Source: Hysterangium stoloniferum
Taxonomy: Eukaryota > Basidiomycota > Agaricomycetes > Hysterangiales > Hysterangiaceae
DNA: 64,000 nt
Direction: 5' to 3'
Assembly: GCA_015178975.1 (NCBI GenBank)
Contig: WHVD01000019.1
Span: 930,001 to 994,000 of the forward strand
Of the stretch, positions 23,955 through 35,286 are shown one piece after another. The position numbers were made by a program, and so were the translations under genes. Numbering within the stretch: the first letter of the stretch is position 1; every line of letters begins with the position of its first letter. The notes beneath the pieces are model-generated. The model searched no databases. It saw only the letters and a list, made by a program, of their open reading frames with translations, and had not been told where the DNA came from.

Positions 23955-25629
23955 ATGTTCACTCTGAGCTTTCCTGCTCTTGCCCCAGGCGTTCACTTTC
24001 CCTCCGCTTGGGATGCCCATTTACAGCTACTTGTGAACACGAGGCTGGCAAGCCCACCTGAGACACATGCATTAGACAGGTCTGTTGCATGGACTGCGCT
24101 ACTGGATAGCGTTACATTCGACCTGGTATCTTTTTTTCACCTTCTCTCTCTCTCCAAGGCCGTTTTTGACTCATTGTTAGGGAACACTCATTGTTACATG
24201 TCTCTTTATTGACGGAACAACCGAAGAATGGCCTCTTTCCGACCGCTGCATCCGCCTTTTGGAAACCGTCGTCGAAGACGTCAACCTCAGCGTCGAAGCC
24301 GAGGGCGATGCAGACCGTCCTAAACCGACACCGCCAGCCTCCCCACCATCTCCTTTACCGTCCGTCCACAAACCCAAAAAGCGGCGGAGTTTCCTGGCGA
24401 CGCTCATGGCCTCATTCTCCAATTCCAACTCCAGCTCGTCTACCACCCCTTCATCCCTCCCTCCCCCGCCCACACTTCCCTTGCCGCTGCAGCCCCCGCC
24501 GCCCGTCTTAACCCCTCCCGGAGTTCCGCCCTGCCGCTTCCACCGCCGCCGTGCCCGCTCGACGCTTGTCGATGCCTACCGCCGTTTTGTCACCTCAGAG
24601 CTGACCGCCCGATACCGCTCTCGCCATGCACGAGTCGACAAGGACAAGTCCGACCTGCCACAGGGCGGCCCGTGCTATGCGCTGTGGGTTGCCAGGAGCA
24701 CGTTGCGGAGCGTAGGCGAGGACATGGGCCGCGTGCTCGCGGGTGCGGCCGTGGAGGAAGCCGATGCCTCAGATGCGGGCAGCACGACGACGGACGGATC
24801 GAGCGTCCACACGCCGCTCGACTCCCACGATGCGCCCGAGTTGTCCAAGGCCGCCGCCCAGCAGCAGCAGCAGCAGCTTACCCTTTCGCCGTCGGCGTTT
24901 GAGAAGTACACCTCTCTGCGTGCGGCGTATGACGGCTTGCGCAGCATCACGGCGCAGCTCGAGGACCATATCGTCAATGACTCGTCGTGTCTGAAAACCG
25001 ACACTGTGTCGGAGATAAAGAGCCGACGGCGGGCGTGGAGCACCAAGGCGTTCCTTGGGGGATCGGAAGTGGGCATGGTGGGACTGTCAACGCCCGCACG
25101 ACGGAGTCCACTCTCCACCGTTTGGACCCCAGAGGAGCAGGTGGTGCAGCCATTAATGAGAGTCCAGTGGCGCAGAAGAAGCCTCAGTCCACCATCGGCG
25201 AGGGATATGATGCCCAAGTTGAATCCTCGTCGATTCACAGCGCCGGCCGTGCCTCAGCGAGAGAGGAAGGTCGCGCTTGTGATGACACACGAAGCGCCGG
25301 TTATCTCGGCGCTAAGGGGGAAATACGAGCGACGGGAGAATCTCTACAACAACGATGACGACGATGAAGATGACGAATATAATGGTGAGGAGGACGTGGC
25401 GAAGCGGCTGAGTGCGCTTGATATCAGCGACTCGAACCCGTTCGAGAGTATTCTTGACGCCAACAATCCGTTTTACAATAAAGCCGATGAGTATGATGAC
25501 TTCGATGAAGCACACGTGCACGAACGAGACGACGGGCTGTACCGCAAACGCAGCATTGACGAGTTTATCCTTCCTGGACAACTTAGTGCCATATCGCGGA
25601 GGGTGCATGCGCACTTGGTTTCTGCTTGA
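23955..25629 (+). CDS. Unrecognised protein with Pro-rich, polyGln and acidic tracts
   Basis: Two exons (23955-24125 and 24181-25629) joined by a 55-nt GT-AG intron give 539 residues in phase 0. The ATG at 23955 is chosen because it opens MFTLSFPALAPG; an in-frame ATG at 23913 is the alternative. The N-terminal 110 residues (WDAHLQLLVNTRL, VAWTALLDSVTFDLG, WPLSDRCIRLLETVVEDV) look globular. They are followed by a Pro-rich low-complexity stretch, a conserved-looking block CYALWVARSTLRSVGEDMGR, a short polyGln run (CAG repeat, 24859-24876), a segment FEKYTSLRAAYDGLRS, and an acidic D/E run near residue 420, ending in SNPFESILDANNPFYNKADE. I do not recognise the family. GC-rich third positions and the single clean intron support a real gene. 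Confidence 0.75.
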
Positions 25630-27333
25630 TAGGGTGGTAGTCTTCTTTGGTACGTTCAAACTCTTTTACTCATCTGATATATCCTAATTATTATTATTCT
25701 CAGATCTACAGTTATCATCGCGCTGCGTGTCAGACATCCCGCTCCTATTCCCCCCCCCCCCTCTTTTTTCATGCTCTCAACGTTTTCTCACGCACCTTCA
25801 CACGAACTTTCATCCCACCCACGCACGTCACACGAAAAAAAAAAAAGAAAGAAAACAATAAGAAAAATAACACTTGCATTTTTCCCCCACACGAACTTTT
25901 TTCTTACATACATTCATACACAAAAGGCTTTTTCGCACGCATTATCACATCGCACGCCCCATCCGTCCTCATCCCTATCCGCCGTCTCCAGTTTATCCGC
26001 TATCATCGCTTTCCACATCGCTCTCTATTATACTATTAGTGGCATCGCACCCCTAATATTGTTTTGAACCACCCAGTTCACGGTTCAACACTGTATATTC
26101 ATGCCGTGTCTCTCTTGCTCGCCCTTCTTGTCCATGTATACCGTTAGCCATCCATCATGATTCATCCCCCTCCCCTTCTCCCTGTGCATATATCACCACT
26201 CGCCTTCTCAATTCCCGCTCCTATCCCCGCACTCCACCGCTCCAGTTGGACTCATTCATAGTGATCCTGGTTCAGGCTCCGTGTTCAGGTTCGGGAGGCT
26301 TTGTTGTGCTTGGGTCATGATTGGTTTTTTTTTACTTCCCCGCCTTTTTCGTTCCCTGTCTTTCTCTTCCTTTTTTCGGCTGACACTTTGTGTATCATAT
26401 GAGTGATTTAGTTCGGGCAGATGTGGTTAGGTAGTTTTTTGAAGTGCCTAGTTGTGGCTTCGTTTTGAATTTGGCAATATTGTGCCGCAGAATGGATCGT
26501 GTGTTGATGGCTTGACAGGTTTGGCTCTTGAGTTTGCAATGCCGTTAGTGGTTTGACATGGTACATTATTAATTGGCGTAAGCTTTGATACATGTCACCG
26601 CGTCGCCCAAACCAAGCATGAAGCATGAAGCCCTTGATCAGGGACTGCTATTAGCGGTTTAATCTCGCCTTTCCCATAGCCCCGGATCCGGATCGTGAGA
26701 CCAAGAGGAGGAAGGAAGGCTGGGCCCCCGGCCTACGGCTCACGCTGGCGGCTCCCGGTAATCAAACATCTTTGCAGTGTCACATTCAGTCTCAGCGGCG
26801 CTCGATTTCAAATTAGGAAAAAAAAAAAAGAGAACGACCCACACAGCTATTGAAGCAAAATAACAAGCTAATCTGCAAATGACGACGGAAAATTGGTAAT
26901 GTCCGAGACGGTCCGAATAAAAAAGACATGACAATGATATCGTGCAAGTTTGCGGGAGAGACAAGCGAAAACAAATGCGGGGGGGGTTCGAGGGAAGAGA
27001 CGAATGTGATAAGATATGCAACCAGGCCCTAGCTCTATACAAAATAATCTACTGAATCGGGGACCCGTGTATGTACGTTGATTGTTGATTCTGGAACTCG
27101 ACCGTATCCGGATTGAGACGTGAGACGGGTAGCGTGGTGATACACAACCCCCAGACCGAGGAGCATGTCCAGTGCGAGGGGTTGACGGATGAGGTGGCGA
27201 TGAGCCAGCGCCACCGTTGGGGTCGGGAGAACTCTCAATGCCTGAAGCCCAAGCCGTGGTAAGGACGATGGAGGATAGGCGGGGTCTAATCTGTAGGACT
27301 GACCTATCCACTCGAGGCAGCCGAACAAGCATG
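25630..27333. other. Convergent intergenic region with pyrimidine tracts
   Basis: It lies between the 3' ends of the plus-strand gene (23955-25629) and the minus-strand Ldb17-like gene. It contains a C-run at 25752-25761, long CT-rich stretches to about 26240, and A-runs near 25836 and 26817. Likely 3' untranslated regions of both genes plus spacer. The ORFs across it are compositional artefacts. Confidence 0.5.
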
Positions 27334-29418
27334 TCATTGGAAACCAAGCGGACTCGGGATAGGTGTAGAGGGCGTGGCATTGCGAGCCTTGGTGCTCCGT
27401 GGCGGGATAGCTGGCGGTTTCCGTCGCCGCGCTGGTGGGGCAGGCGCAGGGCGATATCGCGGCGGCGAACTCGACTTCGTATCCTGCTCTGGCTCCTGGT
27501 AGATAACCAAACTGGCCGGGTCCTCAAATATCGGAGTGGGCGGCGTCGCGATAGACTCAAGCGACCGGACCAGGGCCAGTGTGTTGAAGCTGTCCAGCCG
27601 ATGCGAGCCGTCTGAATCCGGGTGTAAAAGGCCGACGGGTGGGGGGTCTGTACTGGATATGAGAAAAGCGGACGACCGCTGGCTGGCGCCGGCACCTGCT
27701 ATGGAGACAAGACTAAGTGAGCTCTCGTTACTCACCCGTCGATTCTGCTCAGTCACTTTCGACTTTGCCTTCCGCTGTGAACTGTCGTGGTGGCCGTTAA
27801 CTTTCGTAGAGGAGTCTTTAGCTTTTAGTGGAAGCACATCGACGCTCTTGGAAAATTTCATATCTTTCAGTGTATGTAGGCGAGCAGGTGAGGACGCATG
27901 GAGAAGGGTGCTTGCTGATTGTGTGTCAAGTTCTGGGTTAGACGAAGCCGATGATGAAGCTGCGCCTTCTTTATCCCTTCTCAATTCTAGGGCCCATGCA
28001 CCACCTAGGCAGCGTTCCACGAGACGCTTCATTGTTGGGCTGACGTCGCGGATTTGGGCATGGGAGATGAGAGATTCGAGCATACGGAGGATTTGCGGGC
28101 GCTTGTATGGTGTCGAACGGAGTTGTGTTTGTGTAAGCAGTGGATGTAGGACGCGAAGGTATGTATGTCGTAGCTAGGAACATGTCAGTTCAAACGAAGA
28201 CACACAGCTGCAGAGCAAGGTAAAGCTACCGATTCATTCTCCTCGTCAAGATCAACGAGTTCACGGATGAATACATCGACTAAAACGCATAGATCATTAG
28301 TGTAGAAGTACTCCTGTGTGCCCGATGTAGTGAAGAGCAAGTATAGAATCTTGAGCACCAACAACTGCATGCAACGATCTTCTGGAGATCCATCTGTGAC
28401 ACCGAAGAATGAAAACGAAGCTCATACATGGTGGACGAGCACACCCACCAGCCCGGTTAAGCATGAATATCAGATTCTCCCCAAACGTCTTACTAGACCC
28501 TAAGCGACGTAGCAGGATGCGTATTACTCGATTGTCTGTAGCATGCTTCTCCTTGCTGACATCTTCGCTCGTGTTCAAGGATGACACCATAAACTGTTCG
28601 TTCAAGGCAATCTGAAAACTAATGATTAGGCGATATGAAGGTAGAATACGCGTTTCAATGCATACGATCAGCTTGATGAGACAATAGTTCATGGTCTCGT
28701 CTGGCATATCTCGCGTGCCCTCCACGAGATCAAAGAGATGGTCGATGAACGTATCAGTAAACACCTCCAATCTCTCCCGATTAAACTTCTGCACCCTGCA
28801 GACCTCGTACAGAATGCGAACTGACAGTTGGCTCAGCCGCAGCTCAATGGGAACGCCCATGCCACTCCGCCATGCATTCGAGGAACCCGAGTTCCACGCA
28901 TGATGCTCTATATCCACCAGATATATGTGGTCCATTAAATGAGGCGTTAGCTCTGACCATTTCTTCTGCGAACGGAAGAATGAGTGATGGCGGCGGCCGT
29001 GGAGCAACAGGACATGAAAGAGGATCAACTGCGCATGCGGATCGGTGTTGGAGAGTGCATCTGTTATAACAAGAGTGGAAAGGCGCTCCGAGTGGCAATT
29101 GAAGATGTCCGAGTCAAGGAGGAAACAGCAGGCACGTTCCAGTTGAGCCGGCGTTTGTAGATATTGTTCTGTGAAAAGAAGCGTCGGCAATCTGCCATGA
29201 TAGCATAAGAAAACATACGGTGATAAATGGCGCAAAAAGACACAAAATTCTGTAGAGCAGCGTCTAGCCGGGTTAGGGTACTCTGGGGTGATATCTGAAC
29301 GATCTCTTCCAGCTCTGTAAAGGCAATGATAAGAGGCAACCCATTATAAGTCATATAGCACCTCACCCGCCGAAAACTGCCTCGCATCTTCAATGTGATA
29401 AACGATTCCTAAGTCCAT
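27334..29418 (-). CDS. Ldb17/Dip1 (SPIN90) family regulator of Arp2/3 actin nucleation
   Basis: Six exons (complement of 29367-29418, 29219-29314, 28666-29168, 28449-28611, 28230-28393, 27334-28173) give an in-frame 605-residue protein; introns are 50-56 nt with GT-AG ends. The N-terminal 370 residues are the helical SPIN90/Ldb17 leucine-rich domain: [69 protein letters not shown] and [12 protein letters not shown] are typical. The C-terminal third is disordered and ends with Pro-rich SH3-ligand sequences ([19 protein letters not shown]). In yeasts Dip1/Ldb17 activates Arp2/3 to make the first actin filaments at endocytic sites and Ldb17 binds SH3 proteins through such a tail; the same role at the cell cortex is inferred. 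The start ATG at 29418 gives [16 protein letters not shown]. All conserved blocks are intact. Confidence 0.9.
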
Positions 29419-29439
29419 ATCGCAGTGTGTGCTTGCCCA

Positions 29440-30746
29440 CTGCCTCAATACAGGAACAGGTCGTATAGCTCGCTCTGAACAAGGTGAGCTATAATGCGTC
29501 TCGCTGTGTCTCTTTTTCTACCCTTAACCACTTCCGCACAAGTGATAATGAAGAGGAAAAGGAGCAACTCAGATCGCTTTATGCTCAGAGCGTCGTGATA
29601 CGTCTGACGTGACACGTGACAGATGGCTGGACATATGGAGCGTGTGATGCCTTTAATTAACTTTTGGAAATGCATTGTCGGAACAATAATGCCCTTGATT
29701 GGCATCCTGGGCTAATGGGCTAATGTTTGCCCAAAATCTTTATCGTTTTTATTCTTTATTATTTTATTTGGAGACATTGCCTAAGCTGTAGCCTTGGCCC
29801 ACATTCGGAGTGACGAGACATCTTTCCCAAGGTTGCAATCACGTGTAACGTCAGAACGTAGAGATTTTATACATGCTCTGTCACATCTTGCTGGGAAAAC
29901 CTGTTGCATGTTAGTATGGATCGCCATGAGAGTCGAACTCATTCTTCACAAGTGCGTGGCCTCGAATCCTTCGCACACTAGTCACGGCACTTTGTGTGGT
30001 GTTAGTCGTGATTTGAGTAATCATGGATATTCGATATAGGGTGGTGTAGGCACAGTTAATCTATAGTTTGAGTACTCATGTGGGTTAACCCCCCAACTAC
30101 AAGGGTTCAGAAGCGGTCATCTGTAAGTAATGTTGGAATAGTATATATACTAGACAGCTAGATAGCAGAAAGCAATCTCAGTGTTTGCATGCAATAGTGG
30201 GGCTAAACAGCTGTGTATTTACCTAGATAGCAGAAAGCAATCTAGGATGCATGATAAGTATTGTATCTAAGTAAATGTGTAAAGGTAATCTCACCTCAGT
30301 GTTTGCACACAGTAGTGGGGCCAAACAGCTGAGGTGCACTAGCTATAGATCCTTTTAAGGTATTAACGTTCTATCTAGGATCATACATTGCATATTACAG
30401 AGAGTGAAACAGGAAGAAACTAAATGGAAAGGTGTATATATTATATCGTGTGTACCTGTTGGAATAGACTCGTGTGCCCAAGCTTAAGTTAAACTTACAC
30501 AATGACACTAAACAACACCGTCCCATCCCATATCAAGCTTATATGACAGTACCCAGCCATACCGTACCTTAGAACACACGTATTACCATCTCAGCCGCAC
30601 ATTAACTGAAGAGTATTTAACTATGACAGTTACACACCCATACCTCAGTCGAATCACCCTTACATGTCGACTGAGGTATGTTATTATCTTCCTGATTATA
30701 GTCACAATAGCTTAACAAGAACATGTCATAGCATATTTGTTATAGG
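29440..30746. repeat. LTR-like repeat DNA upstream of the Ldb17-like gene
   Basis: Two diverged copies of a CTCAGTGTTTGCA..CA.TAGTGGGGC.AAACAGCTG block lie at 30178-30212 and 30296-30337, with CTAGATAGCAGAAAGCAATC repeated at 30158-30177 and 30223-30242. TGTTGGAATAG, typical of copia LTR starts, occurs at 30131 and 30459. The hairpin TACCTCAGTCGA..TCGACTGAGGTA is at 30643-30681. I read this as overlapping copia LTR fragments without internal coding. Position 29420-29800 should hold the promoter of the Ldb17-like gene. Confidence 0.45.
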
Positions 30747-31786
30747 TGTTAAGAACTGAAACTGACAGATGTTGGCAGGCCAATGGGGACCGATTGGAAG
30801 GACTTGGCTTCAGCTTATGTGCTGCGCCCTTGCAAGTTACCGTTGGGTGTCCTTAAATTTTGGGCAGGCAGAAACTAGTCCTGTCAAGTAAACCTCTCAG
30901 TAAACTACTGATCGGAAACTGAAGGATAAGTCAAGGGTTGGGCTGAGGGGTCGGAGACCAAGAGTCAGAGACTGAGAGTCAGAGACTGAGAGAGTCAGAG
31001 ACTGAGAGAGTCAGAGACTGAGAGTCAGAGACTGAGAGAGTTGGAGACTGAGAGTTGGAGACTGAGAGTTGGAGACTGAGAGAGTTGGGGACTGAGAGTC
31101 AGAGACTGAGAGTTGGAGACTGAGAGTTGGAGACTGAGAGTTGGAGACTGAGAGTTGGAGACTGAGAGTCAGAGACTGAGAGTCAGAGACTGAGAGTCAG
31201 AGACTGAGACTGAGAGTCAGAGATTAGAGGTTGAAGTCGTAAATGTAGGTTGAATCGTAAAAGATGGAGTCAGAATGTGGTGGTCGTGAATAGATAATGG
31301 AGTCGGAAATTAGAGAGGTATCTAAGTTGATATTCTGATTGTCTAGTAGTTACATTACAGTGGGTCTATATACGAGTTATCAGCATCTAGAAACTACTAA
31401 CTAAGGGAAGAGCGGAAACACTATTTGACAAATAGACTTGACTAGAAACTGGAAGGTTACAATAAGATTGGAAGCTGAGATTTAGCCGAGAGCGGGATTA
31501 TGAGAAAAGGGAATAGTTCACAGCTACAAGTATATACAGGCATATGTGAAACATAGAGTAAAACGGATCATCATAATGAAAAGGGACGTATCAAAGCATA
31601 ACCAGATGGTACAAGTATATTTTGACAGGGTGTAAATGGGGTTTGATCGCTGTGAAGGTATATGTCAGTGTCGGTGTTCCGAAGGTTGCCGAAATGATGA
31701 CTTGATCAATAACTTGGAACATTGATAGACTGTAGTATTCTCGGAGACCATCAGGTTGCGATATGGGTTACGACACGGTCATAACA
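30747..31786 (-). mobile_element. Solo LTR A4 (family A) with TSD ATAGG
   Basis: It begins TGTTAAGAACTG and ends GGTCATAACA, with a perfect 5-bp duplication ATAGG (30742-30746 and 31787-31791). The U5 motif is at 30800-30829. At 1040 bp it is about 290 bp longer than LTR A1, almost all from the minisatellite at 30952-31213. A clean solo LTR. Confidence 0.9.
30952..31213. repeat. Expanded (AGAGTCAGAGACTG)n minisatellite in LTR A4
   Basis: About twenty imperfect 12-16-bp units (GAGAGTCAGAGACT and the variant GAGAGTTGGAGACT). The other family-A LTRs have only one or two units here (for example GGGGTCAGAGACTGAAGG near 11303-11320). Direct tandem repeats with no unique spacers, so not a CRISPR. 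Confidence 0.9.
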
Positions 31787-31791
31787 ATAGG

Positions 31792-32310
31792 TAACAAATA
31801 TAGTCAAATCACCCTTACATGTCAACTGAGTATATTTGTTATAGTACCTGCCTAGCTCGGTACTTTAGGTTAGGCTCCGAATATAGCAGGAGCGAGACTA
31901 TATTGTGCTTACTAATCCAACAAGTAATTGTCATTGTGTCAGGTAGTTGTAGATCCAACTATCAAGTGTACTATTGAATGGCCAAGGCATCAGCTAGGTA
32001 TTATCCTCCATCAGGGATTTAGGAATGTCTACACCCACTATCTAGACTCCCTAGCCTTCCTAGACCCCCTAGATCTATAGTAAGCATTTATACCAACCAG
32101 TAAATAGGGATCTTGTGAAAGTAGGGTGTCTAGCTGAGTCCAGTCGAGCTAGCTAGCTCTCCTAGATGGCTCTAGACAATATAGATGGCATACTTACTGA
32201 TCTTCCCACTTTCCTGATGGGCCTGTTATCACCTTGAGTAATCAGATGCTTGAATACCAATATTCACCTGCATTCACATTTTGAGAGGTTATATTACCCT
32301 TTTTGAGCTG
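31792..32310. other. LTR-flank sequence, no gene seen
   Basis: It continues the copia-like repeat interrupted by LTR A4: TCACCCTTACATGTC at 31810-31824 repeats part of the hairpin loop at 30655-30669. TAATCCAACA near 31913-31922 resembles a copia LTR end on the minus strand. No coding region is supported. Confidence 0.35.
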
Positions 32311-32881
32311 TGTTAGGAATCTCATTTATAGGCCTCTCAACTTGTTTTCACTCTGGCAATCCTCTGGCATCCCAATATTGGTACCCCCCATTGCTGTGTC
32401 ACTGCCAGTGGCATCCTGCCACTTCACTTACTACATCTTACCCTTTTGGTCATTCCATTCCACTCCTGTCCCAACACTTTCCCATCACCCATTCTATGTG
32501 TATGCATCATTTGTCACCTCAAACCATTTGGTATTCTTCTGTTGTCTTGTATTCAGTTTCCTTTTGATCCTTGTTCTGCTACTTGCATCTTTTGACCTGT
32601 TTGCTTTCATCCTGTTAGGAACCTCATTAATGGGCCCCCACAACTTGTTCTCACTCTGGCAACCCTCTGGCATCCTGGACATTGGTACCTCTAATTGCAG
32701 TATCACCACCTCCAGGATTCTGCAACTTTGTTTACCATATATTACCATTTTGGTCATTCCATTCTGCTCCCATCCTGATGCTTTTCTGTCATCCATTCTA
32801 TGTGTACACATCATTTGCCACCTCAAACCATTTAGTATTCCTCCATTGTTTTGCATTTAGTTTCCTTCCATCCCTTGCTCC
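32311..32881 (+). repeat. Tandem pair of ~290-bp LTR-like units
   Basis: Units 32311-32612 and 32613-32881 both start TGTTAGGAA.CTCATT and share CAACTTGTT.TCACTCTGGCAA, GGTCATTCCATTC and CACCTCAAACCATTT.GTATTC. The TGTTAGGA start resembles the LTR at 37535, so these may be two truncated LTRs side by side. The long open frame across them (32303-32860) follows the repeat and shows no protein motif. Confidence 0.7.
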
Positions 32882-33246
32882 TGTTAAGTTCTCATGTTGG
32901 GAAGCTCATTTCAGAAACTATCAGAAAATACCCAGGAACTCAGATGGTAGGGGCAAGGACTCAGCTTCAGCTTATGATGAGTACTCAAGTGTCCTTATTT
33001 CAGAGGGTCAATGTATGCTGGAAAGATGGATAATATCCAGAGTTCTGAAGAGTTCTGAATATTGAACATACAGAAAGAGATGGGAGGATAGTCACAATTT
33101 ATTGAATATACAAAATGTTATGAAAAGTCCTCATATTTTTAAGTGAGACTATTTCCTCTAGTTATATGTTTGAGGAGTTTATATTTCATTACCCCAAAAT
33201 TTCATCTTCAAGACTTGTATATATGTTCTTTTAAAATATGCACAAA

Positions 33247-34549
33247 GGAGGATAACTCAAAACTTTTAAAAGTTATTTGTCCACTAAAGTATATATATTT
33301 ATATTGTTTGTTGTAGAATTAATATATAATCAAATTCAGTCCATCAAGTGATACTCTGGAGAATAAGGAAATATTAATATTTATCTTATATCTGACAAAA
33401 GTTAGGAGGATATCTGAAAACTATTAAATATACCAAATTCTAATATACTCTAAAGGTCATTTAAACATCTGGGATGTGATTCAGACATAATTTGGTTTTT
33501 AAAACTTTTTGAAAGTTTTAAACTCTCTCCTACATTAGAAACTAAGGAATCTTTCTGGACACAAGTAGACAATAAAAAAAATTAGTAGTTTGAAACACTA
33601 ATACTTTTAAAAAATAGATACCTTTAGATAGTCCATTCCATGCATATGTATATCATTGGTACCTCTAAATACATATGTATTACTTTGGAATGGGTCTGTC
33701 AATCTAAACAGATTTCTACTTGATTCAATATACCCAGAATATATAGGTGATTTTCACCCAACTAAGAAAGTCACAGGACAAAAAATTTCCAATGACATCT
33801 CACATATTTTACTAGGAAATAACTACAGTTTAGCTTTTAAAAAACAAATTATTAACAAAAGTATTAGCAAGTATTTACTTAACTTGGAAAACTATATACA
33901 ATAGGTTCTATTAATTGACTCTGAATTGTTTAGGATATAATATGGAGAATTGTTTTTCATGGTTGGTGGTTAACAATATAATAGTCTCAGAATAGATACC
34001 GCTATTTAAAGATGAAGTTTTGTAGCAATATTGCTTTTATTAGTAAACATTTGATATTATAATGATTACAGACAACCTCCTTAGTCAAACAAGCATATAT
34101 CGATTATCCTTTTGGGGATAAATTCCACAACATGGATTGGTTGGCCAGATAGTTCTGGTTAACTTTTTAAACCAAATAAATTTAAATTATATGAACTACA
34201 TTTGAATGTTCACATGTATACAAGAGAGTGCATCTTATCCCAAAGATTAAGTCATAACCCAAATAATTTTGTTTAACCATGACATTTGTGCATATTTTAA
34301 AAGTCACAGAGATACTAGAGAATGCATCTTATCCCAAATATTAAGTCATAATCCAGATAATCTTTTTTAACCATGACATTTGTGCATATTTTAAAAGAGT
34401 ATACAAATCTTAAAGATAAAATTTTGGGGTAATGGAATATATGTAAACTCCTAAAACATGCAGTCATAGCCAGAGGAAATAGTCTCACTTAAAAATATGA
34501 GGACTTTTCCATAAAATTTTGTATATTCAATGAATTGTGACTATCCTCC
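33247..34549 (+). mobile_element. TIR element beta inside alpha, TSD AAA
   Basis: Ends GGAGGATAACTC and GTGACTATCCTCC, flanked by AAA (33244-33246 and 34550-34552). It belongs to the same family as alpha but in the opposite orientation, so alpha and beta form large inverted repeats. It is interrupted by element gamma. Without gamma it is about 624 bp. Confidence 0.78.
33405..34080 (+). mobile_element. TIR element gamma inside beta, TSD TTA
   Basis: A 676-bp element of a different family with ends GGAGGATATCTG and CAGACAACCTCC, flanked by TTA (33402-33404 and 34081-34083). The uninterrupted site is seen in the 35596-36119 copy near 35755. A fragment of its right end recurs at 53031-53200. An 82-codon ORF inside (33656-33904) has no recognisable domain. 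Confidence 0.82.
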
Positions 34550-35286
34550 AAATATCATGGTTAAACAAGATTATCTGGGTTGTTACCTAATCTTTGGGAT
34601 AAAGGGCATTCTCTAGTATCTCTGTGACTTTTAAAATATCCACAAATGTCATGGTTAAACAAGATTATTTTGGTTATGGCTTAATCTTTGGGATGAGATA
34701 CATTCTCTTGTATACATGTGAACTTTCAAATATAGATCATATAATTTAAATTTATTTAATTTAGAAACTTAACCAGAACTATCTGGCCTACCAATCCATG
34801 TTGTGGAATTTTATCCCCAAAAGGATAATCTACATAGGATTGTTTGACTATCTTTTATCAGATTGCAAGATATATATTAATATTTCTTTATTCTCCAGAG
34901 TATCACCTGATGGACTGAATTTGATTAAATATTAATTCTACAGCAAACAATATAAATATATATACTTGAGTGGATAAATGACTTTAAAAATTTTTGGTTA
35001 TCCTCCATGAGGAATAAGGTAACTAACTCAAAATCAGATCTGAAGTACAGTATATGTGCATGTTTGCAGAACTGATATAGGTTATTCTGTAATTGTACTA
35101 TTAACTGGGATCACAATAAGATGGACTTAGACAGGGATTTCAAATTGGAAATATAGATAATAAGTAAATGAATGAATACTTGTCAACAGACAAGGTATCA
35201 AATACAGAACAAGGGTAGAGGTGTGGAATGTTTGGGAACATGTTAAGATCTAAAGTCTAAAGGAGAAACCCTTTAAGGTCAATGTC

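Larger units (their letters stand above)
33083..35006 (-). mobile_element. TIR element alpha (MITE-like) with 3-bp TSD ATG
   Basis: Ends GGAGGATAGTC and GGTTATCCTCC, flanked by ATG (33080-33082 and 35007-35009). The empty site is visible in LTR F2 at 35500-35515, which has no insertion there. Without element beta it is about 620 bp and is an inverted relative of beta and of the 35596-36119 copy. AT-rich, with no transposase. The short terminal repeat and the 3-bp duplication resemble PIF/Harbinger-type non-autonomous elements; the family is inferred. Confidence 0.8.
32882..35286 (-). mobile_element. LTR F1 (fossil) carrying a four-level nest of insertions
   Basis: It begins TGTTAAGTTCTC and shares with LTR F2 (35287-36330) the ACTATCAGAAA.TACC.GGAACTC block, a degenerate U5 motif (32955-32972), CAGAAAGA, AATCAGATCT and ATCACA.TAAGATGGA. 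TIR element alpha (33083-35006) is inserted in it. The right end is not clearly defined and abuts LTR F2, which seems to have landed within or beside it. Confidence 0.6.

Noticed and set aside
24675-25238. 187-codon minus-strand ORF
   Set aside because: It is the antisense shadow of the plus-strand gene at 23955-25629, caused by high GC at third positions.
15361-25629. SDR reductase, permease and neighbours as a biosynthetic gene cluster
   Set aside because: No backbone enzyme (PKS, NRPS, terpene synthase) or P450 is present, and the neighbours are housekeeping-type genes. The FAD monooxygenase remnant is over 30 kb away.
27536-28177. 213-codon plus-strand ORF
   Set aside because: Antisense shadow of the last exon of the Ldb17-like gene.
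29915-29985. tRNA-like T-arm (ATGAG-TTCGACT-CTCAT on the minus strand) and GTGCG/CGCAC stem nearby
   Set aside because: The acceptor 5' strand is not found within tRNA distance and the D-arm is missing, so there is no complete cloverleaf. Perhaps a SINE scrap or chance; not called as a tRNA.
30952-31213. Regularly repeated short units suggesting a CRISPR-like array
   Set aside because: Units are contiguous with no unique spacers, lie inside an LTR, and the window is eukaryotic. It is a minisatellite.
32303-32860. 185-codon hydrophobic ORF resembling a membrane protein
   Set aside because: It runs across two tandem LTR-like units, its sequence repeats with the DNA units, and no splice sites, start context or domain support it.
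33656-33904. 82-codon ORF inside TIR element gam­ma as a possible transposase
   Set aside because: Too short, without a DDE, helix-turn-helix or other recognisable motif, and in very AT-rich DNA. Not enough to call it coding.
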